Shown piece after piece: positions 8,957 to 17,870 of a stretch of DNA of 64,000 bases. This DNA comes from Ancylomarina euxina. Lineage in GTDB: Bacteria; Bacteroidota; Bacteroidia; Bacteroidales; Marinifilaceae. The translations under genes were made by a program, and so were the position numbers. Every line of letters begins with the position of its first letter. Position 1 is the stretch's first letter. The notes below the pieces were generated by a model. The model had not been told where the DNA came from and searched no databases. It saw only the letters and a list, made by a program, of their open reading frames with translations. The DNA is taken from positions 62,001 to 126,000 of the forward strand of contig NZ_QQWG01000008.1 of assembly GCF_003863355.1 (NCBI RefSeq), read 5' to 3'.

Positions 8957-10474
8957 ATGAGTAAAAAATACATATGGTTAGTAACTATCGTTTTGGCGAT
9001 ATCTTTATGCGGATTGATCTTAATTCAGATCAAATACTATCAGTCTACAGCAAAAATTAAAGAGGATCAGTTTTTTCTTACTGTGAGTATAGCACTTGAT
9101 CAGGTTGTTGATGAGATGGAATCTGATGACGAAGCCAAGAGTATTCTCGAAGGGACAAGCAGTGACCAAGTTCGCGAAGGAGTAAAAAAGAATAAAAAAA
9201 TTAATAGCTACGGTTACACAATTGATTTTCCTGCAAATCCTGACAAGCATCCTACAGCTGCGGTTAGCTACTATCAAGAGGATAAAATTCTATACACAAA
9301 AGAAACTGAACTCAACTCAAAAAGTTTTAACGAATTACTAAAGAAAGCTCAAGATTCCCGATATCAATTCCCTAAGAACAGAATGGGATATCAATATCAA
9401 ACCTCCTTTCTCGCAACAAGTATAGCTCGTCAGAACATGCCTCTGAAGGAACGAATTGACTTGAATTCAATCCAGGAATTGGTTAAAGAAAAACTAAAGA
9501 ATAATGGAATTAAATTAGATTTTGAGTTTGCTATTATATCCAATAATATCTTTTTAAAGAAATCGAAAGATTACTTCAAAAATGAACAACAAGAAAAATA
9601 TTCAAAACAACTATTCCCTAACGATTCATTCAAAAATTCACATTACATAAACATCTTTTTTCCTGGGATGCATAAGTACATCATCCAATCATATACGATG
9701 TTAATACCTTCAATGATATTATCATTAATTCTGATTCTCTGTTGTGCTCTAACCATTTATATCATATTTAGACAGAAGCGTTTGTCCAAAATTAAAAACG
9801 ACTTCATCAATAATATGACTCATGAGTTTAAAACTCCCATTTCAACGATATCCTTAGCTTCTCAAATGCTTAGAGACAGTTCTGTAACGACAACAGCATC
9901 GAGTATTGATCATATGGCAAAGATCATCAATGATGAAAGTCGCAGATTAAGTTATCAGGTTGAAAAAGTATTGCAAATGGCTATTTTTAACGAAGGTCGT
10001 TTAAAATTAAAATTGAAAGCGATTAATCTTCATCATATTATTGAGAATCTAATGCCTAACTTCACAATTAGAGTTGAAGACAGAAAAGGGAATACATACC
10101 AACATCTTGATGCCAGAGAAGATTTAGTCATGTTAGATGAAATTCATATAGGCAACCTTATTTCAAATTTACTTGACAATGCCATAAAATATAGCAAAGA
10201 CGTACCTGAGATAAGTATTAGTACAAGAAATAAAGACAAAGGAATTGTGATATCAATTACCGATAATGGTATTGGAATAGCAAAAGAAGATCAAAAAATG
10301 ATTTTCGAACGTTTTTTTAGAGTTCACACTGGAAATGTTCACGATGTGAAAGGCTTTGGACTAGGTTTATCCTACGTAAAAAGAATTGCCGATGCTCACG
10401 GTGGACATGTTAGTGTTGATAGTAGCCTTGGAAAAGGCACAAAATTTGAAGTATACCTGCCATTTAAAAAATAG
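8957..10474 (+). CDS. Sensor histidine kinase, RprX-like
   Basis: A 505-residue inner-membrane kinase. It has a first membrane helix at residues 6-25, a periplasmic domain of about 215 residues, and a second helix near 247-270. A HisKA domain with the H-box NNMTHEFKTPISTISLAS follows. The HATPase carries an N-box (LISNLLDNAIKYS), G1 (ITDNGIGIA), F-box (IFERFFR) and G2 (GFGLGLSYV). It is followed 5 bp later by an OmpR-family regulator, so the two form an operon. Sequence style and pairing match RprX/RprY of Bacteroides. The periplasmic domain has no recognised ligand-binding fold and the signal is unknown. Confidence 0.88.
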   Translation: MSKKYIWLVTIVLAISLCGLILIQIKYYQSTAKIKEDQFFLTVSIALDQVVDEMESDDEAKSILEGTSSDQVREGVKKNKKINSYGYTIDFPANPDKHPTAAVSYYQEDKILYTKETELNSKSFNELLKKAQDSRYQFPKNRMGYQYQTSFLATSIARQNMPLKERIDLNSIQELVKEKLKNNGIKLDFEFAIISNNIFLKKSKDYFKNEQQEKYSKQLFPNDSFKNSHYINIFFPGMHKYIIQSYTMLIPSMILSLILILCCALTIYIIFRQKRLSKIKNDFINNMTHEFKTPISTISLASQMLRDSSVTTTASSIDHMAKIINDESRRLSYQVEKVLQMAIFNEGRLKLKLKAINLHHIIENLMPNFTIRVEDRKGNTYQHLDAREDLVMLDEIHIGNLISNLLDNAIKYSKDVPEISISTRNKDKGIVISITDNGIGIAKEDQKMIFERFFRVHTGNVHDVKGFGLGLSYVKRIADAHGGHVSVDSSLGKGTKFEVYLPFKK

Positions 10475-10479
10475 ACATT

Positions 10480-11166
10480 ATGAAGAAAGAAATTAAAGTC
10501 TTATTGGCTGAAGATGATGCAAATCTCGGCCTTTTGCTTAAAGAATATTTAGTAGCTAAAGGCTACGACACAACCTTATGCGAAGATGGAGATAAGGCAT
10601 ACGATGCATTTTTAAAGAACCCTTTTGATATTGGCATTTTCGATGTTATGATGCCTCATCGTGACGGTTTTACTTTAGCTAAGGATATTCGTTTAATCAA
10701 CTCTGAAATTCCTATTATCTTTCTTACAGCAAAATCGATGAAAGATGATGTACTGGAAGGTTTCAAATTGGGAGCTGACGATTATATGACCAAGCCTTTT
10801 AGTATGGAAGAGCTTTTGGTTCGTATCGAAGCTGTTTTAAGAAGATCAGGAGGTAAGTCAGAAAATAAGCAGGAAGAATTCAAACTTGGTCGTTTCCTTT
10901 TCGATTCTAAAAAACAATTGCTTCACGATGCTGACAAAACGATTAAACTAACCACGAAAGAGTCGGAACTTCTTAAGCTACTTTGCAATAATGCAAATGA
11001 GGTATTAGAGCGTAATTTCGCACTTAAAACCATCTGGTTAGACGATAATTATTTTAATGCACGAAGCATGGATGTCTATATTACCAAATTACGTAAACAT
11101 CTTAAACCAGAAACAAATATCGAAATCATCAATGTTCATGGTAAAGGATATAAACTGATCATGTAA
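10480..11166 (+). CDS. OmpR-family response regulator, RprY-like
   Basis: A 228-residue regulator. The receiver domain has the acidic pair EDD near residue 11, the phospho-acceptor Asp in GIFDVMMPHRDG, Thr in IFLTAKS and Lys in MTKPFS. The C-terminal winged helix (residues ~130-228) includes KLTTKESELLKLL and the recognition region NARSMDVYITKLRKHL, ending VHGKGYKL. It is the partner of the kinase immediately upstream (5-bp gap). A clear terminator follows, so the operon is bicistronic. Target genes are not evident. Confidence 0.92.
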   Translation: MKKEIKVLLAEDDANLGLLLKEYLVAKGYDTTLCEDGDKAYDAFLKNPFDIGIFDVMMPHRDGFTLAKDIRLINSEIPIIFLTAKSMKDDVLEGFKLGADDYMTKPFSMEELLVRIEAVLRRSGGKSENKQEEFKLGRFLFDSKKQLLHDADKTIKLTTKESELLKLLCNNANEVLERNFALKTIWLDDNYFNARSMDVYITKLRKHLKPETNIEIINVHGKGYKLIM

Positions 11167-11190
11167 TTTTTCAAAAATATAATTCAATAA

Positions 11191-11226
11191 AAAATCCCCA
11201 AAATAAAGACTTTGGGGATTTTTTGT
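11191..11226 (+). terminator. Terminator of the rprXY-like operon
   Basis: A 12-bp stem (11191-11202 with 11211-11222), GC-rich at its centre with an 8-nt loop, runs into T6. Confidence 0.9.
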
Positions 11227-11235
11227 GAGAGCAAC

Positions 11236-11253
11236 CTACTATAAAAATAGTAG
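11236..11253. promoter_or_regulatory. BlaI-type operator, upstream copy
   Basis: An imperfect dyad CTACTA-TAAAAA-TAGTAG. The same half-sites recur at 11278-11295 around the promoter of the BlaI-like gene. Confidence 0.65.
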
Positions 11254-11258
11254 AAGAA

Positions 11259-11289
11259 TTGGTTATTAAAATTTATTCTACTATATTTG
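11259..11289 (+). promoter_or_regulatory. Promoter of the BlaI/M56 operon
   Basis: TTG (11259-11261), a 20-nt spacer and TATATTTG (11282-11289) match the Bacteroidetes promoter. The -7 box lies wholly inside the downstream operator dyad, so repressor binding would block polymerase. Confidence 0.75.
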
Positions 11290-11295
11290 TAGTAG
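11278..11295. promoter_or_regulatory. BlaI-type operator overlapping the -7 box
   Basis: Dyad CTACTA-TATTTG-TAGTAG, the same half-sites as at 11236. The TACTA/TAGTA half-sites resemble the TACA/TGTA operators bound by BlaI/MecI dimers. Confidence 0.7.
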
Positions 11296-11338
11296 ACCGT
11301 GAATTTAAAATCTATAATTGCAATAAATAGAGTACCGT

Positions 11339-11710
11339 ATGAAACAAATGACAAAAGCCGAAGAACAGGTGATGCAGATATTGTGGGATCTGAATGAAAG
11401 TAATGTTAGAAACATTGTTGATCAATTTGACATACCTAAGCCTGCTTACACAACTGTTGCTACGGTTTTAAAAGTTTTGGAAAAGAAAGGTTTCGTCACT
11501 ATAATTCCACAAGGTAAAACACATTTATTTATACCACAGATTACTAAGGAAGAATATTCTAGTCTCCAAATGGGGAGTTTATTAAAGGACTACTTCAATG
11601 GTTCTTTCTCTAAGATGGCTTCATTTTTTGCTAAGGAAAACAACTTAAGCATTTCCGATTTGGAAGAGATGATTGAGATGACTAAAAAAGAAATTAATAA
11701 GGATAAGTAA
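11339..11710 (+). CDS. BlaI/MecI-family transcriptional repressor
   Basis: A 123-residue winged-helix repressor. It opens with the family hallmark MTKAEEQVMQILWDL and continues with PAYTTVATVLKVLEKKGFV, the recognition helix and wing. The C-terminal helices would dimerise. In classical systems the partner membrane peptidase cleaves the repressor on signal. Here the M56 peptidase gene follows after 1 bp, and two operator dyads cover its promoter, so autorepression is very likely. It probably has no link to beta-lactam resistance: no beta-lactamase is nearby and the partner lacks a penicillin-binding domain. Confidence 0.92.
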   Translation: MKQMTKAEEQVMQILWDLNESNVRNIVDQFDIPKPAYTTVATVLKVLEKKGFVTIIPQGKTHLFIPQITKEEYSSLQMGSLLKDYFNGSFSKMASFFAKENNLSISDLEEMIEMTKKEINKDK

Positions 11711-11711
11711 T

Positions 11712-12986
11712 ATGAATGACTTTTATATTTATCTACTAAAATCATCAGCTGCTTTAGCTTTATTCTATGGGGTTTATCATTTCTTTTTACAAGATGAAAA
11801 ATTCTACAAGGGTATCAGACTTTATTTGGCCTCTTCTCTACTAATGGCTTTCATCTTACCTCTAATCAAGATGAATTTTGAGGTCACTGAAGCTGCAAAT
11901 AGTTCGAACATTGTTATACTTCTAAATTCAATCAATCTAAGAGCCGAAGGAACAAGCACAACGGGCCTTTTAGAGAACATATCATTAACTCAATTCACTG
12001 TTGGCTTTTACACCTTCATTTGTCTCATCTTATTCCTAAGATCTATTATTCGAATTAATAAGACCAAAAATATTATCAGAAACAACCCTAAGGATGAATA
12101 TGAAGGGCAAGAGTTGATAAAAGTTGATAAGGAAACCCCTAATTTCTCTTTTATTGGAAAAATTGTAATTAGTGATAAAGAATATAATACAGAATCATTT
12201 AGAAATATTATAGCACACGAAAGAGTGCATGTGAAACAAAAGCATTGGATCGATCTGCTTTTGGTAGAATTAACTACAATTGTATTGTGGTTTAATCCTT
12301 TTGCATGGCTATTTGAGCGTGCCATTAAACAAACGCATGAATTGTTGGCTGATGAAGGAGTTATTGCGCAAGGCTGCAACATTGGACAATATCAGGCGAG
12401 TATTTTAAACCAAATAATGGGTGTTGAAGTGATGGGCCTAGCCAATAACTTTAATTGCTCTATTACTAAAAAACGAATGATAATGATGACGAAAACCAAT
12501 ACATCAAAACACAGAATATTTAAACTTCTGTTAGTAATACCAGCAATTGCAATTGCATTGACACTTAATCTAAAGTGCACATCTGAAACTGAAAATCCAG
12601 TTGAAGAAGAGGTTGTTACGATAACTAAAGCAGATCAAGCTCTAACAAAATCTGAAACTGTAGATGAAGAAACTGTTTTTACCGTTGTTGAAGATATGCC
12701 TCAGTTCCCTGGGGGTGAAAAAGCACTACAAACTTGGATAAATCAAAATGTGAAATATCCTGAACTTGCACAAAAGAATGGCATTGAAGGCCGTGTTTAT
12801 ATTGGATTTGTTGTTAATAAAGTTGGTGGTGTAGATCGTGTTAAAGTCTTGAGAGCCTCCAGTCCTTCATTAGATGCAGAAGCTCTTCGAGTTGTGAGTG
12901 CAATGCCTAAATGGACGCCTGGCCAACAAAAAGGTGAGACAGTAAATGTTTCTTTCACTATTCCTATCAATTTTGCTTTAAGATAA
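11712..12986 (+). CDS. M56 (BlaR1-like) membrane metallopeptidase fused to a TonB C-terminal domain
   Basis: A 424-residue protein. The first ~270 residues form a BlaR1/MecR1-type M56 domain with several membrane helices, the zinc motif HERVH in IIAHERVHVKQKH and the third-ligand region HELLADEGV. A further helix (about 275-290) precedes a periplasmic linker. The C-terminal ~90 residues form a TonB domain: VVEDMPQFPGGEKALQTWI, VKYPELAQKNGIEGRVYIGF, ending in VSFTIPINF. There is no penicillin sensor. Such M56-TonB fusions are common in Bacteroidetes and may link repressor cleavage to envelope or receptor status, which is inferred. It is co-transcribed with the BlaI gene. Confidence 0.9.
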   Translation: MNDFYIYLLKSSAALALFYGVYHFFLQDEKFYKGIRLYLASSLLMAFILPLIKMNFEVTEAANSSNIVILLNSINLRAEGTSTTGLLENISLTQFTVGFYTFICLILFLRSIIRINKTKNIIRNNPKDEYEGQELIKVDKETPNFSFIGKIVISDKEYNTESFRNIIAHERVHVKQKHWIDLLLVELTTIVLWFNPFAWLFERAIKQTHELLADEGVIAQGCNIGQYQASILNQIMGVEVMGLANNFNCSITKKRMIMMTKTNTSKHRIFKLLLVIPAIAIALTLNLKCTSETENPVEEEVVTITKADQALTKSETVDEETVFTVVEDMPQFPGGEKALQTWINQNVKYPELAQKNGIEGRVYIGFVVNKVGGVDRVKVLRASSPSLDAEALRVVSAMPKWTPGQQKGETVNVSFTIPINFALR

Positions 12987-13014
12987 AAAGTATTTATACC
13001 TTTTAAGTATGTAA

Positions 13015-13049
13015 AAAAAGCTCTCAGACTATTGTCATGAGAGCTTTTT
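13015..13049. terminator. Bidirectional terminator, M56-TonB gene / hypothetical
   Basis: The stem AAAAAGCTCTCA / TGAGAGCTTTTT has an inner GAC/GTC pairing with one bulge. It lies between convergent genes with U-tracts on both sides. Confidence 0.85.
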
Positions 13050-13051
13050 GC

Positions 13052-14596
13052 TTATTTATTATTTCTAGCTTTTTCCATTATGACATCCTGCACAGGGCGT
13101 CTTTCAATTTTTGAATCCAACCACGAAATCAAATCGAGATAAAGAAAAGCTCTCTTTTCAAATGGATCATCCACCCATTTCATTAAATCTCGCCTCGACT
13201 TAATAAATTCCTCTTTCAACTGATCAGGACTGATACCACTTAAGCGTCGGATAAAACGAAGAATATATTTTTGAACCTCTTGCAAGTCTTCCATCTTTAC
13301 CAAAAAACGATACGTCGACCTGATTTGATAATCCAAATGATCGGTATGCTCCAATTCATAATGACTAATCAGATTCAAAATACGAGCAAAACAATGAATA
13401 TCGGTTCTTAACGAGGTATCTTTCTCATCAATAATTCGATTTAGGTATTTAATCGCTTCCCGATAATCACCACAACCAAAATAAAGACAAGCAATTTTAT
13501 AGTAGAAAACCAGATTTCGATGCTTATCCAAACTATATTTATTGGCCTCAATAAAGCTTTCAATTTTGGGAACAATTGAAGTCCCAGCTTTAAATTGTCC
13601 CTCCATAAAATACTGGTTAATTTGATGTATGTAAGAAAACTGTTGCTGTAAAATACTAAGGTTAGAGTTTGCCTTTACATGCTCTTGATTTTCAAGATTC
13701 TTAAGTATTTTCAAATTTTTCTTAAACTTACTTAGATGATTGGTATAAAATAAAACGACCAAAACATTATTCAGAGCTTTTAGGTACAGATCACACTGAC
13801 TTGTAATCATATCCGGATTCATTTGAAATAAATCGACCCACTTCTGTGCATACTTGTAACACATCAGAAAATCCTGAATAATCAGATAATACCAAACGTA
13901 GGACTGATAGAGATATAGCTTTTCGTAGAAACTCAGTTTCGTCATATCCACCGACTGGATATTGGCATTAAAAAACTCACTCACCATCACAAGATCCTTA
14001 TCGTTTCTGGCATAACCAACCTTAAGGTATAAAGCATACAAACGAATGGACATGTTGGAGAAATAGATAATACCTCCCATTTCCTGGTTAAGTCCTTTCG
14101 ACTCAGAGGTAATCTCATCAGCTCTGGTCTCCATACTTTTAGTGATGTATTGAGATTCAATCAATTTCTCGAATTCAACGATTTCCAGATGAAGCAGTTT
14201 TCGTTCATATTTCTCTGCCAAAACCTTGCTTTTCTCCAACATTCGCAAGCTTTGCTGATACAAACCTTTGTTATATAAAACCTTAGCATGATCAATCTGT
14301 TCACGAATACTAATCGTGATATCGTGATTCACTTGTGTGAGTCGCAAACTCGTCAGTAACTGCTTGTAAAGATGAGCTTTCAGGTTGGGAATTTGAGACA
14401 ACTTAATATCCTTTGCCCGTTTAGTAATGAGTTCCTCCTTATAAGTTTCCATCTTATCTATAGAGTCGAAAACCTGTATGAATTTACTTTCTTTTCCGCT
14501 CCCTATTCGATTAGCGTAAAGTTTAAAATTCCTCTTTTCCGACTTAGTCATCGATTTGATAAGCTGGAATAAGGGTTCAATTTGATGCTTAGACAT
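13052..14596 (-). CDS. Conserved hypothetical helical protein of Bacteroidetes
   Basis: A 514-residue soluble protein, almost all predicted helix, with no signal peptide or membrane segment. It opens QIEPLFQLIKSMTKSEKRNFKLYA, a start I associate with uncharacterised Bacteroidetes proteins. The middle has TPR-like helix pairs, for example YNKGLYQQSLRMLEKSKVLA and YFGCGDYREAIKYLNRII. A scaffold or protein-binding role is possible, but no function can be assigned. It is a single gene with its own terminator shared with the convergent operon. Confidence 0.7.
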   Translation of the reverse strand: MSKHQIEPLFQLIKSMTKSEKRNFKLYANRIGSGKESKFIQVFDSIDKMETYKEELITKRAKDIKLSQIPNLKAHLYKQLLTSLRLTQVNHDITISIREQIDHAKVLYNKGLYQQSLRMLEKSKVLAEKYERKLLHLEIVEFEKLIESQYITKSMETRADEITSESKGLNQEMGGIIYFSNMSIRLYALYLKVGYARNDKDLVMVSEFFNANIQSVDMTKLSFYEKLYLYQSYVWYYLIIQDFLMCYKYAQKWVDLFQMNPDMITSQCDLYLKALNNVLVVLFYTNHLSKFKKNLKILKNLENQEHVKANSNLSILQQQFSYIHQINQYFMEGQFKAGTSIVPKIESFIEANKYSLDKHRNLVFYYKIACLYFGCGDYREAIKYLNRIIDEKDTSLRTDIHCFARILNLISHYELEHTDHLDYQIRSTYRFLVKMEDLQEVQKYILRFIRRLSGISPDQLKEEFIKSRRDLMKWVDDPFEKRAFLYLDLISWLDSKIERRPVQDVIMEKARNNK

Positions 14597-14753
14597 AGTT
14601 GTTTTTTTTCCGTATCTAACTAATAAACAAGTTATTTATCGCACAAACGAACTTTGAACTTCGGAAATAACTCATAAAAATGATTTTCCAGAGCCTAAGC
14701 TATGTGCTACATTCATGTCGTTTTTCAAATCAACCAAGTCAGCAACATAGGAT

Positions 14754-15074
14754 ATGCGCTCAAATTTAATAAAATTCGGCAAACCTGTTTTAACTAATGA
14801 GATTGAATATGATTCAATTAACACCAGTCAAAAACAATCCCTTCATAAAATGGTCTTAGATAAGCTATCGGTAATCCTGAATCAGGATATCGATAAAGGA
14901 CTAAAACTCATTGAGCAACTAATTAGCAAAGAGGAGATGTCTGTTTTTAGATCAGAGTTGGATGCAAAATTCTCATCAAAACAAACAAAGGAATATCAGT
15001 CTGTTAATTTTAATAAACGTCTTAAGACGCTTAGATCATGTTTTGAAGGGCTTTCTGCAGATAGTATTTTATAA
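14754..15074 (+). CDS. Small hypothetical protein
   Basis: A 106-residue, mostly helical, charged protein that I do not recognise. It has no signal peptide, membrane helix or cysteine cluster. The central part, LDKLSVILNQDIDKGLKLIEQLISKEE, is amphipathic and could form a dimer. It stands alone between a divergent helical protein gene and the candidate RNA at 15,178. Codon use looks like that of its neighbours, which favours a real gene. Confidence 0.5.
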   Translation: MRSNLIKFGKPVLTNEIEYDSINTSQKQSLHKMVLDKLSVILNQDIDKGLKLIEQLISKEEMSVFRSELDAKFSSKQTKEYQSVNFNKRLKTLRSCFEGLSADSIL

Positions 15075-15177
15075 AATTAAAAATATTTAAAATATCAATA
15101 AATCTACATTTCAAACATCTAGCTTTTAAAAGAATTTAATAAGCCTCTGAGAAGTTGAAAAGTCGGTTTAATGGTGT

Positions 15178-15265
15178 AGTCAACTGAAACAGTTTTTCCC
15201 TCTGTTTGGCTTGTCTAATTATTAACCAAATCTGAAGAATACTAAGTCGTGAGGATAGTGAACAA
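15178..15265 (+). ncRNA. Candidate structured RNA, copy B
   Basis: A short hairpin (AAACAG / CTGTTT arms) is followed by TCTAATTATTAACCAAA, then TCTGAAGA and GAGGAT. The tail matches copy A at 8,482-8,520 while the stems differ, a pattern expected of an RNA family with a conserved single-stranded motif. No promoter as clear as that of copy A was found. Confidence 0.3.
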
Positions 15266-15386
15266 ATCGCTTTCAAGGGGCAATTTAGATACAATTGTGA
15301 ATCATCCCTTCTGTTAGAATTAGTAGTTTATTTCTGAAGCGTTATCACTTATCCGATCACTTAGATTCTTCGAGCTTAAAATTTTT

Positions 15387-17870
15387 CTAAAACGCCATTT
15401 TTAAGAATAGGCGCACCGAGAAAGGTGTGGTCTTTTCGTTCACACTCAATATCGTCTCCTGTCCTATTTTTACATGATAGGAGTTGAAATAATTAATATT
15501 TTCACTATCAAACACGTTGAGGAACATCAATCCGAATTCTGTTTTAACTTTCATTGGTTTCATTTTATAAATAATGGAAGCATCAAATCGACTGTAATTC
15601 GGTTCTGACACAAATGAGTTCTGAAGTTCGCTATAGATAGGAAAACCTGATCCCCAAATGTAATTGGCAGAACAATAAAAACGGCCAAGATTAACCAAAC
15701 CTGCAAATTTAAGTTCATGAGTTTGATCGTGAAGTGCTCTTTGGAAAGTTTGTACACGACCATACTCAAATTTCTCTTCGGTTCTTCCAAGTGTATAAGC
15801 GAGCCAAAAGGCGTGTTTATCTATCGTTTTTTTCAAATATAAATCGAGACCATAAGTCTGACTTTTACCGATTGTTATCCCCTGAACTCTTCTATTTTTG
15901 AAATAACGAGTATGTCCTTTAGTGTACTTGTGATAGGCTTCCAAACTCATCGTAAAATCATCCTGATGAAAAGAGCTTCCCAAAACCAGATGTTGAGAAT
16001 GTAAAACAGGAATAATAATATTATCTGCACCTACCCAAAAATCACGACGATTTCCTTCATCATCCCAAATAATACTGCGACTCATAAATTGCCTGTAAAT
16101 TCCCCAAGCAGAATTCACAGATACTGACGGCGATATTTCATAACTCAGGGAAAGCCTAGGATCAAAATACAATCGTTTAATTAGAGTTGGGTAACTTAAA
16201 TTGGCACCTATTTTTGCACTTAGTTTCCCATTGAATGAAATTTTATTCTGCAAAAATCCACTCAGCCTTCCCAAATCTGAATCATAATTCATTGTACTCA
16301 CATCCAGTGAATCTTCAGAATATTCAATTTTGTTATACAGGTATGTCATTCCAGTTTGCACTAGAATTTTTTTTGATAGATTGAAATCATGTCTCAATCC
16401 AGCTTTATATTCCAGAACCATTGTGTTCCTCTCATCTTTACGACGAATTTCTGTTTCCTGATTTCTTATCCTATAAATCTGCACTAAATTAGTCAGAGAT
16501 GATTTAAAACCTGAACTTGTAACAAAAAGCTCACTTCTACCTCCTTTTTTCCATTGCTTATTATACAAAGCAGAAGCCCCAGATTGTTTTATATCTTCAT
16601 CCTTGCTCTTTCTAATTTGATTATATCGTCCATCAGCAAAGCCATAATCGTATTTATTGAAACCATGAAGCAAACTTATCTGAAATGCATCCCCATTATC
16701 TCCGGAATAGGAATATTTTAAATTCATATCCCTAAATTGGTAATTAGGGACAAGGGTAATATTTGAAGTTCCCGGTGAATTACTCTGAGAATTAGGGCTT
16801 ATAGATCCCACAGACTCATCTTCATACAAATTATAGTAAGTCTGTCGGTATGCAGCAATTAGGGAAGACTTTTTACTTAAAGGCAATTCCAACGAAGCAT
16901 TAGCAGTTACATTGCTCAATACTAAATTAAATGCAGGTGTGTTCTTATTTCCGTTCTTACCCGTAATATTTACAAAACCACCAACTCTCCCGTCATATCG
17001 AGCATCGTACCCCCCCTTTTCAATATCAATATGCTTTGCCATTAAGGGATTAATATCTCCAATATCCTGATAGGAGTTCTTTAGCCCCCAAAGGGTTATT
17101 TTGTCGAATAAGACCTGAGTTTCTCCATCATAAGAACCCCAAATGATCACTCGGTCTGATTGTTCATTTGAAGCTGCAATACCAGGCTGCATTCGCAATA
17201 ATTCAAAAACAGAGTTATCGCCATTTCCAGGCAAAAAATTGACTATTTTATGGTTTAGACTAATATGACCAGCTTCGTTCCCAATCTTAATAAAATTTTG
17301 AACCATTCTGTCTGACACCAAAATTTCAGGCAAGTCTGCCTTGGCTGGATGAAGGTAAAGTTTATGAATATTGCTGGTATTTAAAACCGTATCCAAAATA
17401 AAATAACCCAAGTGTGAAGCCTGAAAATGCAGGCTTCCATCGTCTTCAGAAGTGAAGGTAAAACCACCACTCATATCGCTAATTTGGGGTATATCATTTA
17501 TGGCCAAATGTGAATAAGGAAGACTTTCATTGGTTTCAAGATCGTATAAATTCCCTCTTAGGTGATACTTCTTTTTTCTTCTATCTGCATAAATAAGAAA
17601 AATACCATCTGAATATTGATAATCAAGTGAGGTATTTTTTAATAAGAATATAATTGCTTCTTTAGGGTCTTGGAAAGTTTGGGATGTTGTAATAATGAAT
17701 TTAGAGAGTAATTCATCATTAAAAGAAAATTGGACATCATACCTATCTCTCAAATCAATTAGAACTTGATTTAAGCTTTGTTGTTTCGCATCGACTTTTA
17801 TTTCTTGAGAATATGAGTAGAGTCTTATTACGAAAATGAAACAGAGTAGAATAACGATTTTTAATCTCAC
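15387..17870 (-). CDS. TonB-dependent outer-membrane receptor with STN domain
   Basis: An 827-residue FecA-type receptor. It has a signal peptide (to about residue 21) and an STN/secretin-like domain (VDAKQQSLNQVLIDLRDRY onward, ~25-95) that talks to the anti-sigma factor. A carboxypeptidase-regulatory-like beta domain (~105-180) comes next, then a plug (~200-310, with FELLRMQPGIAA and GGYDARYDGRVGGFVNI). The rest is a 22-strand barrel ending in Phe. No SusD gene is adjacent, so this is not a SusCD polysaccharide locus. It is the third gene of a sigma, anti-sigma, receptor operon with a 4-bp overlap. The substrate is unknown. Confidence 0.9.
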   Translation of the reverse strand: MRLKIVILLCFIFVIRLYSYSQEIKVDAKQQSLNQVLIDLRDRYDVQFSFNDELLSKFIITTSQTFQDPKEAIIFLLKNTSLDYQYSDGIFLIYADRRKKKYHLRGNLYDLETNESLPYSHLAINDIPQISDMSGGFTFTSEDDGSLHFQASHLGYFILDTVLNTSNIHKLYLHPAKADLPEILVSDRMVQNFIKIGNEAGHISLNHKIVNFLPGNGDNSVFELLRMQPGIAASNEQSDRVIIWGSYDGETQVLFDKITLWGLKNSYQDIGDINPLMAKHIDIEKGGYDARYDGRVGGFVNITGKNGNKNTPAFNLVLSNVTANASLELPLSKKSSLIAAYRQTYYNLYEDESVGSISPNSQSNSPGTSNITLVPNYQFRDMNLKYSYSGDNGDAFQISLLHGFNKYDYGFADGRYNQIRKSKDEDIKQSGASALYNKQWKKGGRSELFVTSSGFKSSLTNLVQIYRIRNQETEIRRKDERNTMVLEYKAGLRHDFNLSKKILVQTGMTYLYNKIEYSEDSLDVSTMNYDSDLGRLSGFLQNKISFNGKLSAKIGANLSYPTLIKRLYFDPRLSLSYEISPSVSVNSAWGIYRQFMSRSIIWDDEGNRRDFWVGADNIIIPVLHSQHLVLGSSFHQDDFTMSLEAYHKYTKGHTRYFKNRRVQGITIGKSQTYGLDLYLKKTIDKHAFWLAYTLGRTEEKFEYGRVQTFQRALHDQTHELKFAGLVNLGRFYCSANYIWGSGFPIYSELQNSFVSEPNYSRFDASIIYKMKPMKVKTEFGLMFLNVFDSENINYFNSYHVKIGQETILSVNEKTTPFSVRLFLKMAF

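Noticed and set aside
12008-12382. 124-residue antisense ORF in the M56 gene
   Set aside because: A shadow frame of a well-supported coding gene.
11712-12986. Beta-lactam resistance regulator (BlaR1)
   Set aside because: The M56 domain is followed by a TonB domain, not a penicillin-binding sensor, and no beta-lactamase gene is nearby.
15387-17870. SusC-type receptor of a polysaccharide utilisation locus
   Set aside because: No SusD partner or glycan-degrading genes are nearby; the receptor is short and follows FecI/FecR genes.
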